Shown here in pieces: positions 10,451 through 21,109 of a stretch of DNA of 64,000 bases (position 1 is the stretch's first letter; every line of letters begins with the position of its first letter). The stretch lies in the NCBI GenBank assembly GCA_008360975.2, contig CM039210.1, positions 14,014,293 through 14,078,292 of the forward strand, written 5' to 3'. This DNA is from Lichenostomus cassidix. Its lineage: Eukaryota > Chordata > Aves > Passeriformes > Meliphagidae. A program made the translations under genes and the position numbers. The notes under the pieces are model-generated. The model saw only the letters and a program-made list of their open reading frames with translations, was not told where the DNA came from and did not search any database.

Positions 10451-11300
10451 GTCGGGGCAGTCGTCAGTGCTTCTTTCAGTTTCAGGAAGGCTTCTCTCTG
10501 TGCTTTGCCTCAGCTGAACGGCTGCATCTTCTGAGCTTCATACAGGGGTTTGGCAATTAGCCCAAAATGCATAATCCACAGGCGGCACTATCCTGCCATG
10601 CCAAGGAAGACTCGCAGCTTGTGGAGATTCTGGGGCTCTGGAATATCAAATAGCTTGGATACGGTTAGTTCCTAATTTTCTCTGCCCTTGTGAGATTTCA
10701 CATCCCAGGTAAGTTACAGTCCATTGGGCAATTTGTGCTTTGTATCCTCCCATGCCCAGTGAGTTTAAAATCTCAATTGTTACCTTTATGCAGGTTTCCT
10801 TTTCTTCTGTTGCTATCAGTATATCATCTACATACTGTAGCAGGAGGTATTGATCTTTTGGTACTTGCCCTTCTTTGGTCCAGATCTCCAGCTCCTTTGC
10901 CAGTTGGTTTCCAAATAAGGTGGGGGAGTTCTTGTACCCCATGGGAAGCTGAGTCCATGTGAGCTGGGTCTTCCTTCCATTCTCTGGATTTTCCCATTCA
11001 AAAGCGAACAGCTTCCTACTTTCTTTGTGAAGGGGGTATGCAGAAAAGGCATCTTTTAAATCAATTATAGTAAACCACTTATAAATCTCTTTTACGGATG
11101 TTAACAATGTATAAGGGTTAGCAATTACTGGATAAATGTCTTTGGTTATTTCATTTATTGCCCTTAGATCCTGTACTAGCTTGTAATCTCCATTGGGTTT
11201 CTTTACCGGGAATATTGGGATATTATACTCTAATTTGCACTCTGCCAGAACTTAATATTTTAGGAATTTATCAACAGTCTTTGCTATGCCGTGCCTCCGG
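10451..11300 (-). pseudogene. pol reverse transcriptase fingers and palm of ERV-A
   Basis: The frame at 10646-11107 covers the palm: IIDLKDAFSAYPLH with the first catalytic Asp, TWTQLPMGYKNSPTLF, and the YVDD box (LLQYVDDILIATEE). The fingers continue upstream (about 11110-11250, PVKKPNGDYKL-like) and the thumb downstream to 10451, with stops in both. YVDD and the LPxGxxNSPT spacing fit gammaretroviral RT. Confidence 0.85.
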
Positions 11301-11640
11301 TTTTATAGGGCATTGTGCCAACTTAGATTTTCCAGGTATGTCCATCTCCCATACTGAAGGAATTACGGCATTCTCCACTTCCTCTGGGATTGCAGAGGCT
11401 GGTTTCTCTTTTATCATTAAGATTTTTTTTTTTTTAATTTTTTTTTTCCTCTTTTTCTTTTTTTTTTTTCCCCTATTGACTCCATTAATAACTCGCCATT
11501 CTCAAAAGTTACCACTGCTTCTAATTTTGCCAGTAAAACATGGGACATATAAAAAATTCATGAGTCAATACTTTGTTTCCAAAACACAGGTCTATGGGTT
11601 GCAGAAATGATTATTCTAAATTATTTAAAACTGAATATGT
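11301..11640 (-). pseudogene. Protease region of ERV-A, decayed
   Basis: This lies between the end of gag and RT, where pro is expected. The + strand shows a long poly-T/C tract (11429-11472) that breaks any minus-strand frame. I could not identify a D-T/S-G catalytic motif in an open frame. The assignment is by position only. Confidence 0.45.
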
Positions 11641-13060
11641 GCCCGGGGTGCCGATTAAAAATCCCACCGCCTTTTCTGTAAAGTAGCCAGCGGTTCCTGG
11701 GTCACAGCGCCCTTGGCAACCTCTTCCTGCTGGAGCTGAGCACTCCGGTGGAACCGGTTGGAATACCTGTTTTTCCAATGACAAATGGCACATTCGTCAA
11801 AAGCTAATGGCCTCCTCCCCCCGACCTCTTCCAAACCGCTTGTCACACTCTGTAGGACTGCCAAGAATTGCCACTGCTGGCTTGTGGCCCTTCTATTGTT
11901 ATTAACTTTCCAAGCTATTTCAAGTAATTTGTCCAGATTTCTTAACTTTTCCCCTTCCAATTCCTGTAACCTTTTTCTCGATTTTTTTTGTTTGTTTTTT
12001 TCTTTTTTTCTTTTTTCTTTTTTCCTTTTTTTTTCCTTTTTTTTTTCTGTAACTCTAAGTACCATCTCTCTGAGTTTTCATAATCATTTTCACTACCCTA
12101 GCAACCTTATCAGGGTTTTCTCTATAGGTTCCAGCTGACTGTTTCCATATAACCAAACCTCCTGACATATACCGGTCCGTCCACCCCCCACCCCTTGTCT
12201 TAAAGGGGCAATTACGATTTTCTTTTGCTTACCAAGTCTTGGCAGACTCTTTCCCATCTTGGAATGGGTCCGATGGGCTATGGGTCCACCACCACCCCCA
12301 CTGCTGTCCAGTCCCCCGGCACCCCCTCCCCCACACCCCTGTACCGAAACCAAACTGTGGTCAGCCACTGGCAAGGGTAAAAAGGGGCTGCCACAAGCAG
12401 GTGAAGAGGGCACGGATAGCAGGGGGGGACATTCCCAGGGAGGTGTAGGTAGGAAAGGTGGGCACCCCTGAGAAGGCGCAGGCGGTGTAGAGTCAGACCC
12501 TGTAGGAACCACTAGTAAATCACTTTCCAATATATCTTTCTGATATAAACTCTCATTCAATGCCAAGTGTTTTAAACAATAGTTCTCTTGAACGCAAGCC
12601 AGACATTTATCATCGCAAACCGCCACAGTAACCAAACCACCCTCTGACAGCCACTCTGGGCTTCCTCACAAACAGAAAAATAAATCAACATACGGAACTT
12701 CATCTAATTTTCCTTTATGCTTACAAAACAACAACAAATGAGAAATCAGGTCAGATTGCAAAGAACCATTTTCAGGCCACTTTCTTCCAGCCTGCAAAAT
12801 ATATGTTGGCCACTGAGAATTACAAAACTCGATTAGCGTATCCTTACGCAATCATTGGCCAAAATTACATTGCTTCCAATGTGCTAACAAGTACCCCAAA
12901 GGAGAATTACGAGATATAGGAGCATAGCCACCCAAAATCCCTTTAAGCTTCTCCATTTCCACTTGCCGACTCTGCAACGCTTTCGCAATTGTCTTACAAG
13001 TGGCACCCGGGCATACCACCAGGAATTCCTTAGCCCAACCAAGCATAGCTTTCACTGCGT
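11641..13060 (-). pseudogene. gag of ERV-A with capsid deletion
   Basis: Minus-strand gag. Matrix is readable at 12852-13055 and 12666-12851 (EFCNSQWPTYILQAG). A Pro/Gly-rich linker (12200-12560) follows, then a short start of capsid. Immediately after is a Lys/Glu/Arg-rich tract (11990-12060) and a C-terminal piece (RKRLQELEGEKLRNLDKLLE). Most of the capsid between these is missing. The nucleocapsid knuckle (CAICHWKNR) lacks the residues between Cys2 and His. Matrix frames are in phase but need an in-frame join near 12852; the linker frame ends in a stop near 12093. The copy is not functional. Confidence 0.75.
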
Positions 13061-13239
13061 CTTACTGGCAGGCAACCAAACCACCATTAAAAGGCACCTC
13101 ACCTTCTCCAGGGGACGTTGTGAGCGGCGGAGGGTCGTGGCGCGATGGGCTCCCCGAGAATCCCTCAGTGCTGGCTGGAGCGTGATCAGGTCGCGGGGTC
13201 CTCAGCAGCGCTCACAGGGTCCCATCTGGATTGCCAAAA

Positions 13240-13658
13240 TGTTAGCGTGGAAAACACATAATCACTGAATGATTATATGCAGGTGCCTTTTATTCTCGAG
13301 CTCGGGAAGCCAGGGTGTAACATCTACCCAAATCTGACTTCAACATGGATTTGAAGTGAATACATTTTTATACCTTCCCTTACAGAACAGTGGTGTGATC
13401 ATATGTTAATCATCAACTTATCATTGTTCCATTGTTTCCCCCCAAGCATGACTTTAAGCCCCCCTTCTCCCACAGTATTTCTGATTTATTTTGCAGGTGT
13501 GAATCCGCATCAGTTAACTGAAACAATCCCGATGTTTTCTAAGCAATCTTCATATTCATGTCAACCTGACCCTGTACAAGCAGTTCTTACCTACTCCTGT
13601 TCCCAAAGCCTATTCTTAACTATCCCGATTTTAGAAACATTTTAACCCTATGTTAACA
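13240..13658 (-). repeat. 5' LTR of ERV-A
   Basis: 419 bp, TGTTAGCGTGG...ATGTTAACA on the + strand. It matches 5310-5728 with about eight differences. On the minus strand the LTR is followed at 13236 downwards by TGGCAATCCAGATGGGAC, which starts with the TGG expected of a primer-binding site; I could not assign the tRNA with confidence. Confidence 0.88.
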
Positions 13659-13929
13659 GAGGGCTCAGGGTGTCAGGCAGCAGGTGATGGTGGGGGGTGG
13701 GGGGGGAAGGCAAAGGTCAGGGATTCTGCCCTTTGCTTTCCCCTCCACACTTTTGCACTGGTTTTGCCTTCCTTTTTACGGGCCTCAAGGCGGGCTACTC
13801 ACTGTCCATCCTGCACGTAGTCTTCAGGTGTTCAAGTATGATTATGATTAGCAGATATAATGGCGAAGCATTTTTTGAAGCCTTTCTTTTATTATCAGAC
13901 TCTTACATCCCACCCCGTGATTCGGCATT

Positions 13930-14690
13930 ATTTTGCGGGACATTGTTGTAGCTTTCTTCAGTGGTGGTGATTTGAGTATAGCGTACAGAGGGAGAGAAGG
14001 AAAGAAGCAAGCGTATCGTGCATTTAACCAGGCCAATGCAAACAATCAGGAATACAACTCCAATGACAATTGATATTCCAATTTGTGCTAACCATTTTCC
14101 CCACCCTGTGGGCCAGAGAGACTCTAGGATGGTAGTGACTCATGAACTATCAAACAATTCTCATGGTTGCATTGCATGAAACAAGTTTCTAGTATGATTA
14201 CTATTTCTCTCATCTTGGCTTGTGCCTCCTCAATGGAGGTAGAGACATTATCAATTGTTATACAACACTCAGTTTCTGTCAAATTTAACATTCCACAAAC
14301 TCCTTGTTCTTTTAACAATATCATGTTCAGGGCTAATCTATTTTGCAAAGTCCTTTTAGAATTTCCTGGACTTGGGTGTTCAATTCTCCAAATGCATGTT
14401 GTGTCCAATTGCTTAATACCCTTAATTGCCAGGAAATATCTTCTAATACAATTTGGTGTCTTTTTAAGATGACATAGGGAGCAAAAACATTTTTCAGGAA
14501 CAGGGATATTTTTTGTCCAGTGGTATAGTAATCTGGAAAGCAAATTTCCTCAATTGCCCATTCTGGTCTTTGTGTTGCATTTGAAGAGGGAACACTGTGA
14601 TGGTGATGTTCTCTAGACACTTTAGTGAAAGTAAAGACACATCTGGGGCAAAGGTTACTTAAAATTCCCCAATAAGAAACTTACCAGATG
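13930..14690 (-). pseudogene. env transmembrane region of ERV-B
   Basis: Minus-strand frames at 14333-14620 and 14124-14543 encode the end of the surface subunit and the transmembrane ectodomain: a helical segment (ISWQLRVLSNWTQHAFGEL), a leucine-rich stretch (LALNMILLKEQGV) and C-x9-CC (CGMLNLTETECC). A membrane anchor is readable near 14020-14080. A frameshift lies between the two frames and a stop precedes the anchor. It is related to but clearly different from ERV-A Env; both share the unusual nine-residue cysteine spacing. The rest of the surface subunit is not seen. Confidence 0.8.
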
Positions 14691-14697
14691 AAGTAAT

Positions 14698-15090
14698 TGT
14701 CTTCCTATTTTAATTATTCTCTCCTAAGTGCGACTACAGCTTAGTTTACAAAAACACATTTCACAGAGGAGGCTTCGTCTAAGGTTGGAGCATCTAGTTT
14801 TGAGATAGTTATGAATGTTTTGTCTTCTTCCCTGGAGAACTCCCAAACTAAGCTAAATATCGGACTACAAGAGTTATAAACATGCGGGACTAAGGTACAA
14901 AGAGTGTTGGTGAAGGGTACAAGGAGAGGGGAAAGTGTATAAAAAGAAAGGACAAAAAATCATCAGGCATCAATGGCCTGGCACCAAATTCATCCAACAA
15001 AGTAAATAAAGCTTGTGTATTGAGTTTCATGTTACTACAAATGTCGGAATGATCATTTCCAGAGGCTGCCCTACTTAAAAGTTACAGCTC
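14698..15090 (+). other. LTR-like stretch within ERV-B body, ends unresolved
   Basis: About 390 bp with a TATA-like gtgtataaaaag at about 14935, an AATAAA at about 15006 and a T-rich region after it, all on the + strand, which resembles an LTR promoter plus poly(A) signal. I could not find TG...CA ends with a matching duplication. No coding sequence is seen. Confidence 0.35.
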
Positions 15091-16150
15091 TGAAAAACGA
15101 AGTTTTACTCTCCTGTTAGAATTTTAAAAGTGTATTGGTTTGAAAACAAACCAGTGGGAGATCACAAGTCAAGACTGAAATTAAAAATAAGTGAAATAAT
15201 ACAAGGAAAAGCACTGACAAAGTCAGATACAACCTAACACCCTGTTGGGGTGGTGGTAGCAGTCCAACTGAAGTAGTCCAGTTGAAGCGGTGATCCTGTG
15301 AAGGTCTAGTCTCCAGCTGAAGATCCAGTGGTAGCTCTTGTCCTCTGGGAACCCAGTAGACAGGGCTAGCTCAGGCAGTCCCAAGGCCAGGTTATATCCA
15401 GGTGGGAACACCTGGCTCCTCCCTCCTGGGCAGAGTATCCCACAATGGGATGAGATAAGTCCATGAGTCACACGGTGGGTCCCTGATGGCCCATTGCCTG
15501 TCATGCAGGGTGGGTCATTAGCAGGTGAAAGCAGCAAACGGCCCACAGCTGGTGGTAATAGAATACTTAACTACATCTATATTGCAACCTAGGACAAAAA
15601 GTTTAATAAAGGACAATAGGGGACAAAGACAATAAAGCAAAAGTAACAGCGCTGGGTGCTTGGCCCTTAGCCAAAAGCACACTGTGACTGCAGCGCACAA
15701 CCTTTACATAGTTTCATTATTGCATCATCCAAATGCATATTCATAAACAATTATGCATATTCAAACATTTCCTCAAACTGGTTTGCATGTTCCAGGAATC
15801 TTTTAGCATGGCCCCTCCTCTGATCTGCCTTTTTAGAGTATGTGCAGTCCTTTTGAAGAGTCATGTATCTCCCCTCCGTTTTGTGGTTCCAGCAGGTGAC
15901 GGTCACTGATAGAAATGTCAGTGGCAGGGATCCTTCTCACGCCTGCTCTTTGGCTGTTATCCAACTAGGCAGTTGGTTTAATTATTGTAAGTTAACTATA
16001 AGTATTCTAAAACAACTATATTAGCTATTTCACCACTATATCTAAGTTAGTTGCAAAAAATAAAGTCATTTAGTTATTATTACACAACTATATCTTTATA
16101 ACAAAGCCACTTCTATAAGAATTAACATTATACACATAGCATCCATTTTG
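15091..16150 (-). repeat. Probable ERVK-type LTR, minus strand, right end unresolved
   Basis: Starts TGAAAAACGAAGTTTTAC on +, which reads on the minus strand as an R/U5-like end (..AAACTTCGTTTTTCA) preceded by AATAAA-type signals (15600-15640) and a TATGCATA-rich U3 (15730-15770). This pattern resembles class II avian LTRs. It is interrupted by the solo LTR at 15131-15596. I could not fix the right end or a duplication; sequence to 16334 may be LTR or ERV-B body. Confidence 0.4.
15131..15596 (-). mobile_element. Solo LTR, 466 bp, duplication aaaag
   Basis: Ends TGTATTGGTTTGAAAAC (15131) and CCTAGGACA (15596), flanked by aaaag at 15126-15130 and 15597-15601. The left end resembles the reverse complement of the ERV-D LTR terminus (..GTTTACTTTCAAACCAGCA), suggesting an ERV-L-like LTR in minus orientation. 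No internal sequence remains. Confidence 0.8.
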
Positions 16151-16334
16151 ATATTTGCGAAAAGCCAATACTATAATAGGTATTTATCTCTCAGCTAATT
16201 TTCAAAAGTCTCACTCCTCTCCCTGGGAAGGTACTTCTTAACACCGGAGTAGTCTGTCTCGAGGGACGCCCCTTATAAAATATTCTCCAAGGTCCTATTC
16301 CTTACACATCGAGAGCACCTAGTGTTTAACAAAG

Positions 16335-17792
16335 TGTCTTGGTTTGAAAGACAGGTGTCTGCCAAGAGAGGTTGAACCCTCCCCTCGAACAGAGGATGTG
16401 ATTTTTCTTCCCCTCCTCCCTCCGAATTATTTAATTTTGTAAATCAAGGGCTTTCAGGCAAAGGTATGGGAAAAAGGAGTATCAGTTCTTTACTAGTATC
16501 TATAAACAAACAATAACAATAATAGCAAACCACAACTAGAACCAGAAAACCAAACAGCAGATAACTTGTGAGCTGCTGAGCCTTCTCCCATGTGGTGCAA
16601 TCACGGTTGCAAGCAGCAGGGGCGCTGTTGAGCTCCCGGCCGGGCAGGGCAGGCGCGATGACTCCCGAGCGGCTGCAGGTGGCGCTGTGGCGCAGGGTCA
16701 GGTCAGCGTCCGGTAGCAGCAACGGCGGACAGGCTGAGAAACACGCAGGGCAGCGGAACAGCTCGTAGCAGCGAGAAAGCAGGGCAGCAGGAGCGGGCGC
16801 CGGCTCTCTCTCTCCGGCCAGCGAGAATTTCTGCAGTCACAGCAGGGGCCGCGGGACTCTCCCGGCAGCAGCCACGAGGGAACGCAGCCTGGGGGGGGGG
16901 AAAACGTGCCCTTCCCCGTGAGGAGAAAAGTTGAATCAAAGCTCACCCAGCCAGGAGAAGAGGAAAGAAACAGGGCACAGCTGGATCCGCACTGGCCCAA
17001 GGCGAAGAGCAGCAAAAGAGCAGCCTCTCCTCTCAGCGTCCGAACCACGAGAGACTGTTCCCAAGGCTGCCTCTTCCCTTACCGTGCCCTGCCCAAAGCC
17101 CAGCTTTTGTCTTTTACAAAAGACTTGATCGCTCTAAACATCTAACTATTTGTTGCTTAGTGTCTCGGGTTAATGATAAGACTCTCTCCTCCGAGAGCGA
17201 AGGGCCCCGACACCCCCTCCCCCACCCACAACAGAACCTCTTAGATGGAAGTGAAGAAAAAAACTATTTATTTAACAAAACTACGCAGAGTGCCCTGCAA
17301 GGCACAGGGGAAGGGGAAAAAACAAGGTGAAAGGCAGTTATTCAACCTGATTAAAAAGTTCTTTTCTCAGACGCAGTCCTTCTCCTCCTCGCCCCCCACC
17401 CGGGGCCGGGTGGAGCTCTCTGGAGAGCTCTGCTGTCTTTTGGCCCTCCTGGGTCTCTGGGTGGCAAAGCAGATCGAAGAGAAGGGGTCCGAACGAGGAA
17501 AAAAGAAGAAGAATGGAAAAAACGGGAACAGAGCTCACTCCGACCCCCGTTCAGCACGCAGTCTCTGCCGGGCGACGAATCCTCCCCCGGAGCGAGGCTT
17601 GGAGAAAATGTTTTTAAAACAACCCGCGTTTTTCTCTGCGGCTGGGTGCAGTTAAAGAGACAGGACCACACATTTTTACACATTTTTTTCTTTCTTGGGC
17701 ATATAAGCCAACGATAGGGGATAAAGGATTATCATATCATCAATCCAAGACACTTAGTAACAGGAATGGGAAGAAATTCTCAACCCCCGACA
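16335..17792 (-). repeat. 3' LTR of ERV-C with a nested solo LTR
   Basis: The LTR proper is 16335-17160 plus 17758-17792, matching 23061-23917. The extra 592 bp at 17161-17752 plus the copied cttag is a later insertion. The polypurine-like tract on the minus strand lies just beyond 17792 (attcggggtgg). Confidence 0.9.
17161..17752 (-). mobile_element. Solo LTR, 592 bp, nested in ERV-C LTR, duplication cttag
   Basis: Ends TGTCTCGGGTTAATG and CAATCCAAGACA on +. It is flanked by cttag at 17156-17160 and 17753-17757, and the 5' LTR of ERV-C at about 23880 supplies the empty site. A minus-strand AATAAA is seen as tttattt near 17270. It is a member of the family also found at 27832-28488 and 40515-41175. 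Confidence 0.93.
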
Positions 17793-17928
17793 TAATCCAC
17801 CCCGAATTTTTCCCATTCCAACATGTTACATTGAGCTTAAACATTTAAATTATATACACACATGCATTACTCTAATTATATACATATATACATACAGATA
17901 TGGATACAGGCACAGTGTTATGGGCAAT

Positions 17929-20199
17929 TCAACCCCAACTATGGTCTCCCTGAGGTATGCATCGTGCTTCTCCATCCTTTTGCATCACCCACCAGGTACA
18001 CCCTGGTCCCTGAGCGAAAACAACCCCACAGGTGGGTTTGTCTTTGCCTGAGGTAGAATCAATCCAAACAGTTTTCCCTAGCATGCCTCTCATGTGTACC
18101 AATGGAACTTTATCCCCGTCTGCTGTTTGCAGGGGTTCAGATTGGGCAGGGCCAGCTCAGTTGGTGGAACCTCGGGTGTTAACTAGCCAGGTGGCCTTGG
18201 CTAAATGCTGTTCCCAACCTTTAAAAGTCCCCCTGCCTAAAGTTTTCAAGGTGGTTTTTAGCAGACCATTGCATCACTCCACTTTGTCAGCAGCAGGTGC
18301 ATGATAAGGAATGTGGTACACCCACTCAATGCCATGTTCCCTAGCCCAGGTGTTTATGAGGCTATTTTTAAAATGAGTCCCATTGTCTGACTCAATTCTC
18401 TCAGGGGTACCATGCCTCCACAGGACTTGGTTTTCAAGGCCCAGGATGGTGTTACGGGCAGTGGCATGAGGCACAGGGTAGGTTTCCAACCACCCCGTGG
18501 TGGCTTCTACCATTGTGAGCACGTAGCGCTTGCCATGGCGGGTTTGAGGCAGTGTGATGTAATCAATCTGCCAGGCCTCTCCATACTTATATTTAGACCA
18601 CCTTCCACCATACCACAGGGGTTTCACCCGCTTGGCTTGCTTGATGGCAGCACACATCTCACAGTTATGGATTACCTGGGAGATACAGTCCATGGTTAGA
18701 TCCACCCCTCGGTCTCGTGCCCACTTGTAGGTGGCATCTCTGCCCTGATGGCCAGAGGCATCATGGGCCCATCGAGCTAGGAACAGCTCCCCCTTGTGTT
18801 GCCAATCCAAATCTATTTGTGACACTTTTATCTTTGCAGCCTTATCCACCTGTTCATTGTTTCGGTGTTCCTCATTAGCTCGGCTCTTGGGGACATGGGC
18901 ATCTACATGACGGACTTTCACAGGTAGTTTCTCCACCCTAGTGGCAATGTCCCGCCATTCATCAGCAGCCCAGATTGGTTTTCCTCTACGCTGCCAGCTG
19001 GCTTTTTTCCACCTTTCCAACCAACCCCATAGAGCATTGGCTACCATCCATGAATCAGTGTAGAGGTAAAGCTTTGGCCACTTCTCTCTTTCAGCAATGT
19101 TCAGGGCCAGCTGGACAGCTTTGAGTTCAGCAAGTTGACTCGATCCCCCCTCTCCTTCTGTAGCCTCTGCGACCCGTTGTGTGGGGCTCCATACAGCTGC
19201 TTTCCACTTCCTATTTGCCCCCACAATACGACAGGAACCATCAGTGAACAGAGTGTAGCGTGTTTCATCTTGTGGCAGTTGGTTGTAAGGTGGAGCTTCC
19301 TCTGCACGAGTCACTTGTTCCTGCTCCTCTTCATCCGTGAGGCCAAAGTCTTCACCTTCGGGCCAATTTGTAATTATTTCTAAGATCCCAGGGCGATTCG
19401 GGTTTCCAATACGGGCACGCTTTGTGATGAGAGCAATCCATTTGCTCCACGTGGCATCGGTGGCATGGTGGGTTGATGGAACCTTTCCCTTGAACATCCA
19501 CCCCAGCACTGGCAGTCGGGGTGCAAGGAGAAGTTGTGCTTCCGTACCAACTACCTCTGAGGCGGCTTGGACTCCTTCATAGGCTGCTAGGATTTCCTTC
19601 TCGGTGGGAGTATAGTTGGCTTCGGACCCTCTGTAACTTCGGCTCCAGAATCCCAGTGGTCGTTCTCGAGTCTCGCCAGGCACCTTCTGCCACAGGCTCC
19701 AGGACAGACCATTGCCCCCGGCTGCAGAGTAGAGCACATTCTTCACTTCTGGTCCTGTCTTGACTGGGCCAAGGGCTACTGCATGAGCGATCTCCTGCTT
19801 GATCTGAGCAAAGGCTTGTTGCTGTTTGGGGCCCCAGTGGAAATCATTCTTCTTGCGGGTCACCAGGTAGAGAGGACTCACAATCTGGCTGTACTCGGGG
19901 ATATGCATCCTCCAGAAACCTATGGCGCCTAGGAAGGCTTGTGTCTCCTTCTTGTTGGTTGGTGGGGACATCGCTGTGATCTTGTTGATGACTTCGGTAG
20001 GAATCTGACGTCGGCCATCTTGCCACTTCACTCCTAGGAACTGGATCTCTTGGGCAGGTCCTTTGACTTTGCTCTTCTTGATGGCAAAACCGGCTTCCAG
20101 GAGAATTTGGATGATTTTGTCTCCTTTCTCAAACACTTCTTCAGCTGTGCTCCCACACAATGATGTCGTCGATGTACTGCAGATGTTCCGGAGCCTCAC
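17929..20199 (-). pseudogene. pol of ERV-C: RT thumb, RNase H, integrase
   Basis: A 641-codon frame (18274-20199). After the first few codons it carries the RT connection (EIQFLGVKWQDGRRQIP), RNase H (YTLFTDGSCRIVG, AELKAVQLALN, LYTDSWMVANALWGW, HVDAHVPKS) and integrase: H-H-C-C (HDASGHQGRDATYKW, CEMCAAIKQ), first Asp (WQIDYITLP), second Asp (ESDNGTHF) and the Glu just before the stop at 18271-18273. In the same frame the integrase tail continues to about 17929 with another stop at 18157-18159. It resembles ERV-L-type pol. No dUTPase is seen. Confidence 0.9.
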
Positions 20200-20605
20200 C
20201 CTTTTCCAGAGCAGCCTGGATCAGTCCATGGCAGATGGTGGGACTGTGCTTCCACCCCTGGGGCAGTCGGTTCCAGGTATACTGCACGCCCCTCCAGGTG
20301 AAAGCAAACTGAGGTCTACACTCTGCTGCCAGAGGAATGGAGAAAAATGCATTTGCAATGTCAATAGTGGCATACCACTTTGCTGCCTTGGACTCTAGCT
20401 CATACTGGAGCTCCAGCATGTCTGGCACAGCAGCACTCAGAGGTGGAGTCACCTCATTCAAGGCGCGATAGTCCACAGTCAATCTCCAATCTCCGTCAGA
20501 TTTGCGCACAGGCCAGATGGGGCTGTTAAAGGATGAGTGGGCCTTGCTGACCACCCCTTGGCTCTCCAGCTCACGGATCATCTTGTGGATGGGAACCACA
20601 GCATC
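20141..20605 (-). pseudogene. pol of ERV-C: reverse transcriptase fingers and palm
   Basis: 152 codons on the minus strand from just after the stop at 20603-20605. It contains SPIWPVRKSDGDWRLTVDYR in the fingers, ATIDIANAFFSIPL with the first catalytic Asp, and LQYIDDIIVW with the YIDD box. A one-base shift just after YIDD moves the reading into the frame of 18274-20199. YIDD and this surrounding sequence are shared by ERV-D, -F and -H. Confidence 0.9.
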
Positions 20606-21055
20606 TCAATTAGTCCTGTATTGCTGGCGGTGCACTGTCGAGGTGGCAATTGGTACTTTTTGGTCCTCCACCTTCAAAAGTCCGACTGCAGAAGGGTTCT
20701 CTGATAGTCCAGGCAAGGTGTTCAGTTGCCTCACGCCCTCTGCCTCGACAGCAGCTATTCCAAAAGCCCACTTGAGTCCTTTCGGGTCTTTGAAATAGCC
20801 GTTACGGAGGAAGTCTATGCCAAGAATACATGGAGCCTCTGGACCAGTCACAATGGGATGTTTTTGCCACTCCCTCCCCGTCAGGCTCACCTCGGCTTCA
20901 ACCAGGGTCAACTGCTGTGATCCCCCCGTCACCCCAGCAATAGAAATAGATTCTGCTCCCGCAAGTCCCGATGGCATTAGGGTACACTGCGCACCTGTAT
21001 CAACTAGTGCTTCATATTTTTGTGGCTCTGATGTGCCAGGCCATCGAATCCACAC
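20603..21055 (-). pseudogene. pro: aspartic protease of ERV-C
   Basis: 150-codon minus-strand frame. The active site is LVDTGAQCTLMP near residue 18, followed by a long C-terminal part (ILGIDFLRNGYFKDPKGLKW) leading into RT. It ends at a TGA (20603-20605) where the related copies are open, so RT would not be made as one polyprotein from this copy. The frame begins close to the end of gag (21110), consistent with gag-pro readthrough or frameshift, though the mechanism is not evident. Confidence 0.88.
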
Positions 21056-21109
21056 AGTCCAAAAAACACGGTTTTCCCGTACCTCTACCTGGCTAGAGGC
21101 AGGGCCCCT

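Larger units (their letters stand above)
5310..13658 (-). mobile_element. ERV-A: complete gammaretrovirus-like provirus, minus strand
   Basis: Two 419-bp LTRs (5310-5728 and 13240-13658) bound gag, pro-pol and env in the usual order on the minus strand. The LTRs differ at about eight positions by eye (about 98% identity), which suggests a fairly recent insertion. It sits in the 3' LTR of ERV-B; comparison with the uninterrupted copy near 24805 shows a 4-bp duplication, gagg, as in gammaretroviruses. Pol has gammaretrovirus-type RT (YVDD), RNase H and a long integrase tail with a GPY/F-like segment. Gag has lost most of its capsid, pol and env hold stops, and env is split by a solo LTR at 6913-7661. 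Confidence 0.88.
4382..13907 (-). repeat. 3' LTR of ERV-B, interrupted by a solo LTR and by ERV-A
   Basis: The LTR pieces are 4382-4570, 4945-5309 and 13659-13907, about 0.8 kb in total. They match the 5' LTR at 24079-25048, for example in the caatccagtttaaacac start and the ggtgttcaagtatgatt end. An extra stretch of roughly 85 bp near 5060-5145 is absent from the 5' copy. A G-rich polypurine tract lies just beyond 13907 on the minus strand, as expected next to a 3' LTR. A minus-strand AATAAA lies near 4530. Confidence 0.85.

Noticed and set aside
12239..12471. Plus-strand Pro/Gly-rich frames
   Set aside because: Antisense of the Pro/Gly-rich linker of ERV-A gag.
16698..17048. 100-160-codon minus-strand frames in both ERV-C LTRs (also 23170-23770)
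   Set aside because: They lie inside U3/R and exist in both LTRs only because the LTRs are copies; no domain recognised.
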